The position numbers were made by a program, and so were the translations under genes. From Stomorhina lunata (lineage: Eukaryota; Arthropoda; Insecta; Diptera; Rhiniidae), in the NCBI GenBank assembly GCA_933228675.1, contig OW121743.1, positions 114,935,781 through 114,999,780 on the forward strand: 64,000 nt of DNA, given 5' to 3'. Positions 1 through 12,836 of the stretch are shown one piece after another; the first letter of the stretch is position 1; the number at the start of each line of letters is the position of its first letter. The notes beneath the pieces were generated by a model, which was not told where the DNA came from, made no database searches, and saw nothing but the letters and a program-made list of their open reading frames with translations.

Positions 1-1394
1 CTAAGACATAGACTAAGACATAGACTAAGACATAGACTAAGACATAGACTAAGACATAGACTAAGACATAGACTAAGACATAGACTAAGACATAGACTAA
101 GACATAGACTAAGACATAGACTAAGACATAGACTAAGACTAAGACATAGACTAAGACATAGACTAAGACATAGACTAAGACATAGACTAAGACATAGACT
201 AAGACATAGACTAAGACATAGACTAAGACATAGACTAAGACATAGACATAGACTAAGACTAAGACATAGACTAAGACATAGACTAAGACATAGACATAGA
301 CTAAGACTAAGACATAGACTAAGACATAGACTAAGACATAGACTAAGACATAGACTAAGACATAGACTAAGACTAAGACATAGACTAAGACATAGACTAA
401 GACATAGACTAAGACATAGACATAGACTAAGACTAAGACATAGACTAAGACATAGACTAAGACATAGACTAAGACATAGACTAAGACATAGACTAAGACT
501 AAGACATAGACTAAGACATAGACTAAGACATAGACTAAGACATAGACTAAGACATAGACTAAGACATAGACTAAGACATAGACTAAGACATAGACTAAGA
601 CATAGACTAAGACATAGACTAAGACTAAGACATAGACTAAGACATAGACTAAGACATAGACTAAGACATAGACTAAGACTAAGACATAGACTAAGACATA
701 GACTAAGACTAAGACATAGACTAAGACATAGACTAAGACATAGACTAAGACATAGACTAAGACATAGACTAAGACATAGACTAAGACTAAGACATAGACT
801 AAGACATAGACTAAGACATAGACTAAGACATAGACTAAGACATAGACTAAGACATAGACTAAGACATAGACTAAGACTAAGACATAGACTAAGACATAGA
901 CTAAGACATAGACTAAGACATAGACTAAGACATAGACTAAGACATAGACTAAGACATAGACTAAGACATAGACTAAGACATAGACTAAGACATAGACTAA
1001 GACATAGACTAAGACATAGACTAAGACATAGACTAAGACATAGACTAAGACATAGACTAAGACATAGACTAAGACATAGACTAAGACATAGACTAAGACA
1101 TAGACTAAGACATAGACTAAGACATAGACTAAGACATAGACTAAGACATAGACTAAGACATAGACTAAGACATAGACTAAGACATAGACTAAGACATAGA
1201 CTAAGACATAGACTAAGACATAGACTAAGACATAGACTAAGACATAGACTAAGACATAGACTAAGACATAGACTAAGACATAGACTAAGACATAGACTAA
1301 GACATAGACTAAGACATAGACTAAGACATAGACTAAGACATAGACTAAGACATAGAATAAGACATAGACTAAGACATGGACTAAGACATAGACT
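1..1394 (+). repeat. 12-bp satellite (CTAAGACATAGA)n, block 1
   Basis: This is a near-perfect tandem repeat of a 12-mer, cut by the window start. From 1 to about 880 it is mixed with 6-bp contracted units (CTAAGACTAAGA) and local CATAGACATAGA variants. From about 880 to 1350 it is almost uniform, and the last units carry point changes. The right edge joins the 29-bp array directly. No coding role: the open frame it creates (LRHR repeat) follows from the unit length being divisible by three. Confidence 0.97.
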
Positions 1395-2860
1395 ATAAGT
1401 AGTCAATTTTTAAAAAATTTCCTATAAATAGTCAATATTCGAAAAATTTCCTTTAGTCAGTTTTCGAAAAACTTCTTATAAATAATCAAAGTTCGAAAAG
1501 TTAATTTGCGAAAAATTTTCTTTAAAAAGTAAATGTTCGAAAATTTTCCTATAAAAGGTAAATTTTCGAAAAATTTCCTATAAATAGTCAATTTTCGAAA
1601 AATTTTCTATTAATGGTGAATTTTCGAAAAATTTCTTATAAATAGTGAATTTTCAAAAAATTTCCTATAAATAGTCAATTTTCGAAAAATTACCTATAAA
1701 TAGTTAATTTTCGAAAAATTACCCACAAAAAGTCAATTTTCAAAAAATTTCCTATAAATAGTCAATTTTCGAAAAATTTCCTATAAATAGTTAATTTTCG
1801 AAAAATTTCCTTTAAATAGTAAATTTTCGAAAAATTTCCTATAAATAGTCAATTTTCGAAAAATTTCCTATAAATAGTCAATTTTCGAAAAATTTCCTAT
1901 AAATAGTCAATTTTCGAAAAATTTCCTATAAATAGTCAATTTTCGAAAAATTTCCTATAAATAGTCAATTTTCGAAAAATTTCCTATAAATAGTCAATTT
2001 TCGAAAAATTTCCTATAAATAGTCAATTTTCGAAAAATTTCCTATAAATAGTAAATTTTCGAAAAATTTCCTATAAATAGTAAATTTTCGAAAAATTTCC
2101 TATAAATAGTCAATTTTCGAAAAATTTCCTATAAATAGTCAATTTTCGAAAAATTTCCTATAAATAGTTAATTTTCGAAAAATTTCCTATAAATTATCAA
2201 TTTTCGAAAAAATTCCTATAAATTGTCAATTTTCGAAAAATTTCCTATAGTCAATTTTCGAAAAATTTCCTATAGTCAATTTTCGAAAAATTTCCTATAG
2301 TCAATTTTCGAAAAATTTTCTATAAATAGTCAATTTTCGAAAAATTTCCTATAAATAGTCAATTTTCGAAAAATTTCCTATAAATAGTTAATTTTCGAAA
2401 AATTTCCTATAAATTATCAATTTTCGAAAAAATTCCTATAAATTGTCAATTTTCGAAAAATTTCCTATAAATAGTCAATTTTCGAAAAATTTCCTATAAA
2501 TAGTCAATTTTCGAAAAATTTCCTATAAATAGTCAATTTTCGAAAAATTTCCTATAAATAGTCAATTTTCGAAAAATTTCCTATAAATAGTCAATTTTCG
2601 AAAAATTTCCTATAAATAGTCAATTTTCGAAAAAATTCCTATAAATTGTCAATTTTCGAAAAATTTCCTATAAATAGTTAATTTTCGAAAAATTTCCTAT
2701 TTCCTATAAATTGTCACTTTTCGAAAAATTTTCTATAAATAGTAAATTTTCGAAAAATTTTATATAAGTTTCGAAAAATTTCCTATAGTCAATTTTCGAA
2801 AAATTTCCTATAAATAGCAAATTTTCGAAAAATTTCCTTTAAAAAGTCAATTTTTGAAAA
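1395..2860 (+). repeat. 29-bp tandem array (TTTTCGAAAA core), block 1
   Basis: About fifty copies of a 29-bp unit containing CCTATAAATAGTCAA and TTTTCGAAAAATTT. Spacing was checked at 1867/1896. Shortened units (CCTATAGTC) appear around 2245-2310. Edges are diverged and the centre is homogeneous, as expected for unequal exchange. It carries the opposite orientation to the blocks at 8992-10556 and 12238-12836. Confidence 0.96.
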
Positions 2861-3270
2861 TAAAATTTAATTTTTTACTAAGAATTTGAGGTTTTACTTA
2901 AAATTTGAGATATTAGTTAAAATTAAAAATTTTACTTGAATGCTAAAATTTTGCTAAAAATTTTAAATTATATCGAAAATTTAAAGTTTTACTAAAAATC
3001 TAAAATTTTACTAAAAATCTAAAATTTTACTAAAAATCTAAAATTTAACTATAAATTCAAAAGTTTACGTAAAATTTTAAATTTAAATAAAAAATTTAAA
3101 ATTTTACTAAAAATCTAAAATTTTACTAAAAATTTAAGATTTTACTAAAATTTAAAATTTTAGAAAAATTTAGAATTTTAATAAAAATTTTATTAAAAAT
3201 TTTAAATTTCAAAAATTTGTTAAGAATTTAAAATTTCAATAAAAATTTTATTAAAAATTTAAAATTTCCC
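2861..3270. repeat. Degenerate 19-bp A/T array
   Basis: Diverged units of the CTAAAATTTTACTAAAAAT type, period about 19 bp. They are related to other 19-bp A/T arrays at 5400-5550, 21130-23290 and 48600-50010. Confidence 0.8.
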
Positions 3271-4660
3271 TTTTGTTCCCCTTCATATCCTACATTTGAA
3301 ATAGTAAAATTTATTTCATGAACAGACAATTTAACATGCTCTTAAAAGGTAATAAAGTAGTAAGTTGTGTTACGATTACGATTACCATTCCTTTTTGGGC
3401 CATATACTTAAACATACTCTATAATAAAATGGACAAGTGAAGAGGAAACGAATGAAAGAAAAAAAAAGTGCCACACGCAACTAATAAACAAAAGTTTGAA
3501 ATGGACTCAGAAAATACTTTTTAACGCCCATGCAAAAACTACAAAGCAGTCGAAATATATTATGAAATGAAAAATAATAAATGTTCTGAAATAAATCGCT
3601 CAAGTCAGAAGAGCAAAAAATGCTTTAAAGAAAATAATATTAACTAAAATGCACTTGGGGTACTAAATGACTTGAGAACGTACGAAAAAATGCGTTTAGT
3701 TACGTTTTGATGTAATTTGTAACGCATCAAAATTGTACGTTTTATGAACTCAGCAAAAAAACAGGCCTTTTACACTTGCTTGCACACATACTCATATACA
3801 AAGTAATATCCTTTGTTTTCTCTAGTATTGAGGACCCTTTTGCAAACTGTAAGTGTCAGTGTTTGAGAGGGGGAACGTTTCCCTGTTCTTCTCTAGTCAT
3901 GTTACAGTTACAAACAAGTTAAAGCATGTTTTAGTTCACACTTGATTAAACAATAAAAGAAGGTCTGTTTTTCTGGGTAATTCACAATTTCAATATTTTA
4001 TTTCGGTTGTTTTTCGAATTACGAACAAAAAAGAAGAAAAAAAAAGACAATACAATACAGAAAACTGGCAGAAAATGTTTTATAAATTGACTTGTAAAAT
4101 TATTCGCATAATAAAGTTACCAGTTTATATACATAAATTAACATTTAGATTTTTATTAACTTAAACGGGGAAATTTGTGACAAGCGGAACGAATAGGGAA
4201 ATACCCCATTAATGTTATTATATAAAAGTTATTAAGTATTTAAATCAAAGTTTAAAGGAAAATTTTGAAAATTTGATTAAAAGGAAGAATTATTCTTTAA
4301 GTAATTTCTCATCTTTGTCATATTCAAATTAAAGCCCCAAAATTTGATATTTTATTACTTAAAAGTAGATAAAGAAGCGGCACTGAAGAAAGTTTTTAAT
4401 AAACTTTTATTTTCTGAAATTATTCTCTTAATTTTACAAATTCTTTCAAATATTGTTTCGGAAATCTTTTAAACGATTTCAAAAGCATCAACTATTGTTC
4501 TAAAATCAGAAAAGGGAGGAGCTGTCACTGCGTTAATATCAAAAAATATACAAGAAAAACTGTTCCACATCGCCAAAATGTATGACTTTGACATAAACAA
4601 AAAGTTTTTTTTTTAACAAATGGAAACATAGTCAAATACATGCATACATATATCGAAGAA
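3271..4660. other. Unique AT-rich intronic DNA
   Basis: Ordinary AT-rich sequence with short runs of A or T. No gene, RNA gene or repeat array recognised. Confidence 0.7.
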
Positions 4661-4818
4661 GGGGTATTCACAATGGCCTCAATCAAAATTTAAACATTTC
4701 AAGCTTAATTAGAACAATATTGCCAGAGCAATTTTTATGCTTTTAACAGAACAAACTATATCGCCTTAGAAAAATTTTAAAATTTTGCTTAACTGGCAAT
4801 AGCCATTGTGAATACCCC
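4661..4818. mobile_element. Small MITE-like element with 17-bp perfect inverted ends
   Basis: The ends GGGGTATTCACAATGGC and GCCATTGTGAATACCCC are perfect reverse complements and bound 158 bp of non-coding DNA. This is typical of a non-autonomous DNA transposon. No obvious target duplication is seen next to the ends, so the superfamily is unassigned. Confidence 0.75.
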
Positions 4819-5399
4819 TAATATTGTTTAGTAAATATGCTCATACCTACAAGCACTCATACATACTTAGTTTCTATGTATGTATTTTTCTCACAATTTT
4901 TATCTAAACTTATCTATGTATTGGAAAATTTTGAAAACTTAAATGACAGTCCCCCTTGTTTTTCTTCAGACACCGAGAGATAGCAGCAACAGCCCATCAC
5001 ACAAAAACAAAACGTTCGAGGTTTTATATGCTCGAATAAATAGATAAAATTTTGAAATACAAAAATAAAAATGGCAGCAAAAAAAATATTCTAGTTATTT
5101 TGAATATATTCCGATTCATTCGCTTTCGCAAGTAGACAAACCAAATATGCGATGGTTGGATTGTGATTGGCATTTAGTGATTTGGAGATATACTCAGTTG
5201 AGCTGTCGTTGCTGCCATTCTTTTGACATTAAAGTTTTTCTTGTTCTAATGTTGTTGTTTTTGTAAGGATTAGCCAAAAACAAGGGTAATAAAAAGGCAA
5301 CACAAAAAGCAGCTAAAATAACAAAAAAAGAGAGAAACAAACATTCAAAGGCTTATAACAAGTTTATGAACAAATTTTGATATAAACTCAATATTTCGA
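4819..5399. other. Unique AT-rich intronic DNA
   Basis: Contains short CAACAG-type and poly(A) stretches. No gene seen. Confidence 0.65.
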
Positions 5400-5550
5400 A
5401 AAATGTTAAAATTAAAATTTAAAATTTTTGTAAAAATTCAAAATTTTAATAAAAATTCAAAATTTTAGTAAAAATTCAAAATTCAAAAATAAATAAATAA
5501 ACTCAAAAATTTAGTAAATATTCAAAATTTTAGTAAAAACTCAAAATTTT
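5400..5550. repeat. Short 19-bp A/T array
   Basis: A few units of the AAAATTCAAAATTTTAGTA type lie immediately before the 28-bp array. The same type resumes after that array at 7826-7872, so the 28-bp array appears to sit inside it. Confidence 0.75.
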
Positions 5551-7825
5551 ACTAAAGACAAATTTTGATCAAAATTTTACTAAAGACAAATTTTGATCAA
5601 AATTTTACTAAAGACAAATTTTGATCAAAATTTTACTAAAGACAAATTTTGATCAAAATTTTACTAAAGACAAATTTTGATCAAAATTTTACTAAAGACA
5701 AATTTTGATCAAAATTTTACTAAAGACAAATTTTGATCAAAATTTTACTAAAGACAAATTTTGATCAAAATTTTACTAAAGACAAATTTTGATCAAAATT
5801 TTACTAAAGACAAATTTTGATCAAAATTTTACTAAAGACAAATTTTGATCAAAATTTTACTAAAGACAAATTTTGATCAAAATTTTTACTAAGGACAAAT
5901 TTTGATCAAAATTTTACTAAAGACAAATTTTGATCAAAATTTTACTAAAGACAAATTTTGATCAAAATTTTAACTAAAGACAAATTTTAATCAAAATTTT
6001 TACTAAGGACAAATTTTGATCAAAATTTTACTAAAGAAAAATTTTGATCAAAATTTTACTAAAGAAAAATTTTGATCAAAATTTTACTAAAGACAAATTT
6101 TGATCAAAATTTTACTAAAGACAAATTTTGATCAAAATTTTACTAAAGACAAATTTTGATCAAAATTTTACTAAAGAAAAATTTTGATCAAAATTTTACT
6201 AAAGACAAATTTTGATCAAAATTTTACTAAAGACAAATTTTAATCAAAAATTTTACTAAAGACAAATTTTGATCAAAATTTTACTAAAGACAAATTTTGA
6301 TCAAAATTTTACTAAAGACAAATTTTGATCAAAATTTTACTAAAGACAAATTTTGATCAAAATTTTACTAAAGACAAATTTTGATCAAAATTTTACTAAA
6401 GACAAATTTTGATCAAAATTTTACTAAAGACAAATTTTGATCAAAATTTTACTAAAGACAAATTTTGATCAAAATTTTACTAAAGACAAATTTTGATCAA
6501 AATTTTACTAAAGACAAATTTTGATCAAAATTTTACTAAAGACAAATTTTGATCAAAATTTTACTAAAGACAAATTTTGATCAAAATTTTACTAAAGACA
6601 AATTTTGATCAAAATTTTACTAAAGACAAATTTTGATCAAAATTTTACTAAAGACAAATTTTGATCAAAATTTTACTAAAGACAAATTTTGATCAAAATT
6701 TTACTAAAGACAAATTTTGATCAAAATTTTACTAAAGACAAATTTTGATCAAAATTTTACTAAAGACAAATTTGGATGAAAATTTTACTAAAGACAAATT
6801 TTGATCAAAATTTTACTAAAGACAAATTTTGATCAAAATTTTACTAAAGACAAATTTTGATAAAAATTTTACTAAAGACAAATTTTGATAAAAATTTTAC
6901 TAAAGACAAATTTTGATAAAAATTTTACTAAAGACAAATTTTGATCAAAATTTTACTAAAGACAAATTTTGATCAAAATTTTACTAAAGACAAATTTTGA
7001 TCAAAATTTTACTAAAGACAAATTTTGATCAAAATTTTACTAAAGACAAATTTTGATGAAAATTTTACTAAAGACAAATTTTGATCACAATCTTACTAAA
7101 GACAAATTTTGATGAAAATTTTACTAAAGACAAATTTTGATGAAAATTTTTCTAAAGACAAATTTTGATGAAAATTTTTCTAAAGACAAATTTTGATCAA
7201 AATTTTACTAAAGACAAATTTTTATCAAAATTTTACCAAAGACAAATTTTGATCAAAATTTTAACTAAAGACAAATTTTGATCAAAATTTTACTAAAGAC
7301 AAATTTTGATCAAAATTTTACTAAAGACAAATTTTGATCAAAATTTCATAAAAGACAAATTTTGATCAAAATATCACAAAAGACAAATTTTGATCAAAAT
7401 TTCACTAAAGACAAATTTTGATAAAAATTTTACTAAAGACAAATTTTTATCAAAATTTTACTAAAGACAAATTTTTATCAAAATTTTACTAAAGACAAAT
7501 TTTGATCAAAATTTTTCTTTAGTAAAATTTTGATCTAAAGACAAACTTTGATCAAAATTTTACTTAAGACAAATTTTGATCAAAATTTTAACTAAAGACA
7601 AATTTTGATCAAAATTATACTAAAGACAAATTTTAATCAAAATTTTACCAAAGACAAATTTTGATCAAAATTTTACTAAAGACAAATTTTTATAAAAATT
7701 TCACTAAAGACAAATTTTGATCAAAATTTTACTAAAGACATGTTTTGATGAAAATTTTACTAAAGACAAATTTTAATCAAAATTTTACTAGAGACAGCTT
7801 TTGATCAAGTTTTGATCAAAATTTT
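5551..7825. repeat. 28-bp tandem array with TTTTGATCAAAA dyad
   Basis: About eighty copies of a 28-bp unit: ACTAAAGACA followed by the perfect 18-bp palindrome AAATTTTGATCAAAATTT. Period checked at 5581/5609. The centre (6260-6760) is almost uniform. Variants accumulate toward 7100-7800, including an inverted unit near 7520 (CTTTAGTAAAATTTTGATC). Confidence 0.96.
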
Positions 7826-8991
7826 AATAAAAATTCAAAATTTTAGTAAAAATTCAAAATTTTAATAAAAATCAAAATGTATTGATTTTTATCAGAAAAT
7901 GGTACTTCTTAAATTTTCGGTTTAAGCAATAAACTAAAATTTTGAACTACAAAAATAGTTTAAGTATTTGTTTAATTTCAGATACGAAAAACTTACAAAT
8001 CACTTATTCTGTCCGTTAAAACTGACATTAAAATTTTCCAAAACTAGATACTGTTTTTCATGCCCTTTATTTCCAATCCATTTTTTTACTATAAATTTTT
8101 TTCCTTTGCAATTTTCAGCCAGAAAAATCAATGGTTCATGTGTCAAATACAAAAACCAAAAGTTGGCTAAAACTTATCGGGGAAAAACTACATTTAACTT
8201 GGAAACATTTAAGTTGTAATTCTGTAGAGCAAAAAAAAAATAGTAAAGTAAAACAACAGAAATTGTAAAGAAGAAAAAAAAAGAAAAACATTTTTTGGTT
8301 GCACTTGGCTGATTTCTAGGAAAATTAATGCAGCCAAACTACGACTATTCATGCCATCAAAATGAAGGGAAAAAAGAAAGACGACAAAAAAAGTTAAAAA
8401 AGAAAACTTTGAAAACTTTTTGTAAAAAAAAAATTCTTTGCTTAAGGTAATTTCAAACTCCTTTTAGGAAAACTTAAGGCTTGGTCAAGGACGGTGAGGA
8501 TATATTTAGGAAAAATTTTGAACTTTTTAAAAGTTATTCTAGGCAAGGGAGTTATATATGAAAAGGGTTTTAAATAACCCCGTTTTGGGTACGTTTATGT
8601 TTTAATCATAAACGAGCTTCGAAGAAGATTTATTTGTTTGTAGGGGTTTGATTTTTCTTCATGATTGACATTTGTCTTTAACTGTCAGTTTTCTGTTTAG
8701 CTGGAAAGCATTCATACTTACATATGTACTTATGTATGTCTTCTTGTATTTTCTAGCTAAGGAGTTTTTTTTTCTTAGAAAAAACACTTTTATTTTTAAT
8801 GTTTTTTCAGCGAAAAATTAAGTATTAAGCCAAAATGTTTCAGATTGTTAGAAATTGATTGGTAATTATAAATGGTTATAGACTAGACAACATGCAAAGG
8901 GTTTTGGAAACAAAATAAAAATACTGGAAAATTAAATTTTGTTTAAAGATCCAATTCAAAAAACTAAACTAATGCTTTAATAGTTAATATC
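7826..8991. other. Unique AT-rich intronic DNA
   Basis: Starts with a remnant of the 19-bp array (7826-7872). The 83-codon ORF at 7968-8219 has low-complexity composition and no recognisable domain. A perfect 8-bp stem (CGTTTATG/CATAAACG) lies at 8592-8614. No gene supported. Confidence 0.65.
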
Positions 8992-10556
8992 TCGAAAATT
9001 GACTACTTATAGGAAATTTTTCGAAAATTGACTATTTATAGGAAATTTTTCGTAAATTTACTATTTATAGGAAAATTTTCGAAAATTGACTATTTATACG
9101 AAATATTTCGAAAATTGACTATTTATAGGAAATTTTTCGAAAATTAACTATTTATAGGAAATTTTTGGAAAATTGACTATTTATAGGAAATTTATCGAAA
9201 ATTGACTATTTATAGGAAATTTTTCGAAAATTGACTATTTATAGGAAATTTTTCGAAAATTGACTATTTATAGGAAATTTTTCGAAAATTTACTATTTAT
9301 AGGAAATTTTTCGAAAATTAACTATTTATAGGAAATTTTTCGAAAATTGACTATTTATAGGAAATTTACCGAAATTTGACTATTTAAAGGAAATTTTTCG
9401 AAAATTTACTATTTATATTAAATTTTTCGAAAATTGACTATAGGAAATTTTTCGAAAATTGACTTTTTTAGGAAATTTTTCATAAAATTACTATTTATAG
9501 GAAAATTTTCGAAAATTGACTATTTATAAGAAAATTTTCGAAAATTGACTATTTATAAGAAATTTTTCGAAAATTTACTATTTATAGGAAGTTTTTCGAA
9601 AATTTACTATTTATAGGAAATTTTTAGAAAATTGACTATTTATAGGAAATTTTTAGAAAATTGACTATTTATAGGAAATTTTTCAAATATTGACTATTTA
9701 TAGGAAATTTTTCGAAAATTGACTATTTATAGGAAATTTTTCGAAAATTGACTATTTATAGGAAATTTTTCGAAAATTGACTTTTTAAAGGAAATTTTTC
9801 GAAAATTGACTATTTATAGGATATTTTTCGAAAATTGACTATTTATAGGAAATTTTTCGAAAATTGACTATTTATAGGAAATTTTTCGAAAATTGACTAT
9901 TTATAGGAAATTTTTCGAAAATTGACTATTTTTAGGAAATTTTTCGAATATTGACTATTTATAGGAAATTTTTCGAAAATTGACTATTTATAGGAAATTT
10001 TTCGAAAATTTACTATTTATAGGAAATTTTTCGAAAATTGACTATTTATAGGAAATTTTTCGAAAATTGACTATTTATAGGAAATTTTTCGAAAATTGAC
10101 TATTTATAGGAAATTTTTCGAAAATTTATTATTTATAGGAAATTTTTAGAAAATTGACTATTTATAGGAAATTTTTCGAAAATTGACTATTTATAGGAAA
10201 TTTTTCGAAAATTTACTATTTATAGGAAATTTTTCGAAAATTTACTATTCATAGGAAATTTTTCGAAAATTGACTATTTATAGGAAATTTTTCGAAAATT
10301 GACTATTTATAGGAAATTTTTCGAAAATTGACTATTTATAGGAAATTTTTCGAAAATTGACATTTATAGGAAATTTTTCGAAAAATGAATATTTATAGGA
10401 AATTTTTCGAAAATTGACTATTTATAGGAAATTCTTCGAAAATTGACTATTTATAGGAAAATTTTCGAAAATTGACTATTTATAAGAAATTTTTCGAAAA
10501 TTTACTATTTATAGGAAGTTTTTCGAAAATTTACTACATATTTATAGGAAATTTTT
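8992..10556 (-). repeat. 29-bp tandem array, block 2 (inverted relative to block 1)
   Basis: Reverse complement of the block 1 unit (GGAAATTTTTCGAAAATTGA plus CTATTTATA), about fifty copies. Scattered variants include TTTACT for TTGACT and 10-bp contractions near 9430. It ends at a disrupted unit (TACTACATATTTATAGG). Confidence 0.95.
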
Positions 10557-10588
10557 CTAAATTTTCTAAATTTAACACAACTTGATTG

Positions 10589-10636
10589 TGGGTATATAAA
10601 ATTCGGGACAGCCGAATATAACACTCTTACATGTTT
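10589..10636 (+). mobile_element. Fragment: Helentron/INE-1-like 3' terminus
   Basis: GGGTATATAAAATTCGG, with a hairpin (ATTCGG/CCGAAT, 10601-10617), is followed by CTCTTAC and TGTTT. The order (GGTAT, hairpin, ATA, CTTAC-TGTTT) is the same as the 3' end of the full INE-1-like element at 58801-59600. It looks like a truncated 3' end of a related subfamily. The assignment is inference from this shared layout. Confidence 0.6.
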
Positions 10637-12237
10637 GAAAATTTTTCAATTATGATAAAAAATCAAGCTGATATTTTCTAGGTATAAGTTACTTAATACC
10701 CTTTTATATTATATTTAGAACAGGATTTTGAAAATGTTTTTATAAAAACAATATTTTAAATACTTCCTTTGTAACAAAATCTGTTTTTCTTGAGAATTAT
10801 TTTCATAAAACATAAAATTTTCTAGTAACTGATACATTTTCCTGTAATATCTGCTCAAAGGTGTAACATAACCTCTGCTATTAGCTAAAGGTAACTACTT
10901 TTTTAAAATAATATTCCTCTCAAAAGAAGACATACAAAAAAACAACATAAAATATTAAATGCTTAAAATAATATTTCTATACAAACGCGTTGAAATGAAA
11001 GAAAAACATAAACATTTCAACATTTGAAACAAAATAAAATCTAAAGAAGGACCTCACTCAAAAAAGGAGTAGAAGCTCTAAATTTCAAAACATTCGAACA
11101 AGAGACCTTACCTTTTTCATCAACTCTCATACGTTGAAATCGTATGAAAATGAAAAAGGAATTGTTGTTTTAAATGTTATTATTGTTCCTGAAAATATAT
11201 TTATTTCCTTCTTATATTGTTGCTTTAAGCAACCAACCATTCCTGCCAACCATTCATCCATCCATCCAGCCAACCCAACCATTTCATACTCTATCCATCC
11301 ATTCACAAACATTCAAACAGCCCGAAAAAATCTTTATAACAAAAAAAAAACATAAAAACTGGCAAAACACAGAAACACACACACACTCGTATGAAACAAC
11401 CAACCAACTATAATATCAATTTCAGGTAATCCTCTACCAAATCCTTTTAGTTTCCTGACGAACGCGTTCAAATAGAGGTATTAACTGCTGCTGCTGTTGC
11501 CGCTGCTGCCTCTACAAAACACAACAACATTTTTGTTCATTCATTGTGTCGCTCTGTTGTCTAAAAAAGGTGTTAGTGTTTGTGTCTGTGTGATGTGAGA
11601 TTGTGTATTTGTTTTATTATAACCGAAGCTCCCCTCTTCACTCCTCAGGTCCTGGCTTATCAAAAATTCTGCTGTTTCTGTTGGTTTTATATATTTTTTT
11701 GTTTATACAACCTCAAGGCATTAAAATACATTTTCATTTTTATATTTTCGTTTTGTTTTTGTTATTTTTATCGCTCGCTTTCAAAAATTTATATTTTAAG
11801 ACTGTGTTACACTTTTTTATGTGGAGTTTTGTTGTTTTTTCAATACATATTTTTATATTTTAACCATTTTCAAATTTGTATTTTAAACAGGATGAGGAAA
11901 GGAAAACTTTGTTATAACACAAGTAAAATAAAAAAAAAAAGATGAATTACAAAACGTTTTACCACATTCGATTGAAATAGATAAATGGCAGTACTTTAAA
12001 GATAAATGGCAGTTCTTTAAAGGAATTTAAACGAATTCTAAAACAAAAACTATCCGATTATATATACTCGGATATTTGAATAATTATGACTTAGTCAATG
12101 TCTTTAATCTACGTCGACAGGTTCCCATTTAAGTAAGAATAATGTCAGCCTAACGAAGTGGATCGAAAGAAAAACACAAAAGAAAAATGTTTTGACATGC
12201 ATAATGAATCTGATACCTTGTTCTACTTATAACATTT
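10637..12237. other. Unique intronic DNA with microsatellites
   Basis: Contains a CCAT/CCAACC-rich stretch (11236-11310), a short CTG run (11484-11512) and a 21-bp direct repeat (GATAAATGGCAGT, 11981-12020). The ORFs here (for example 11580-11945) are T-rich and rich in Phe, Cys and Tyr, with no domain. No gene supported. Confidence 0.65.
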
Positions 12238-12836
12238 TTTTCGAAAATTGACTATTTATAGGAAATTTTTCGAAAATTGACTATTTATAGGAAATTTTTC
12301 GAAATTAATATACAATTTTTCGAAAATTTACTATTTATAGAAAATTCTTCGAAAAGTGACTATATGAAATTTTTCGAAAATTAACTATTTATATGAAATT
12401 TTTCGAAAATTGACTATTTATAGGAAATTTTTCGAAAATTTACTATTTATAAAAAATTTTTCGAAAATTGACTATTTATAGGAAATTTTTCGAAAATTAA
12501 CTATTTATAGGAAATTTTTCGAAAATTAACTATTTATAGGAAATTTTTCGAAAATTGACTATTTATAGGAAATTTTTTGAAAATTGACTATTTAATGGAA
12601 ATTTTTCAAAAATTGTCTATTTATAGAAAATTTTTTCAAAATTGACTGTTTATAGGAAATTTTTCGAAAATTTACCTTTTATAGGAAAATTTTCGAACAT
12701 TTACTTTTTAAAGAAAATTTTTCGAAAATTGACTTTTTGAACATTGATTATTTATAAGTTTTTCGAAAACTGACTATAGGAAATTTTTCGAATATTGACT
12801 ATTTATAGGAATTTTTTTAAAATTTGACTACTTATA
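12238..12836 (-). repeat. 29-bp tandem array, block 3 (inverted arm)
   Basis: About twenty diverged units in inverted orientation, abutting the inverted 12-bp satellite. Read on the minus strand from 12836, it reproduces the idiosyncratic variants that follow base 1395, including TATAAGTAGTCAA, AATATTCG, AGTAAATGTTCG and AAAAGGTAAATTTTCG in the same order. Confidence 0.95.

Noticed and set aside
5551..7825. CRISPR-like array (28-bp units)
   Set aside because: Units are contiguous with no variable spacers, and the setting is an animal intron. The same applies to the 29-bp and 31-bp arrays.
11580..11945. 121-codon ORF rich in Cys, Phe and Tyr
   Set aside because: T-rich low-complexity DNA, no domain or splice evidence. 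The Cys residues do not form a LIM zinc-binding pattern.
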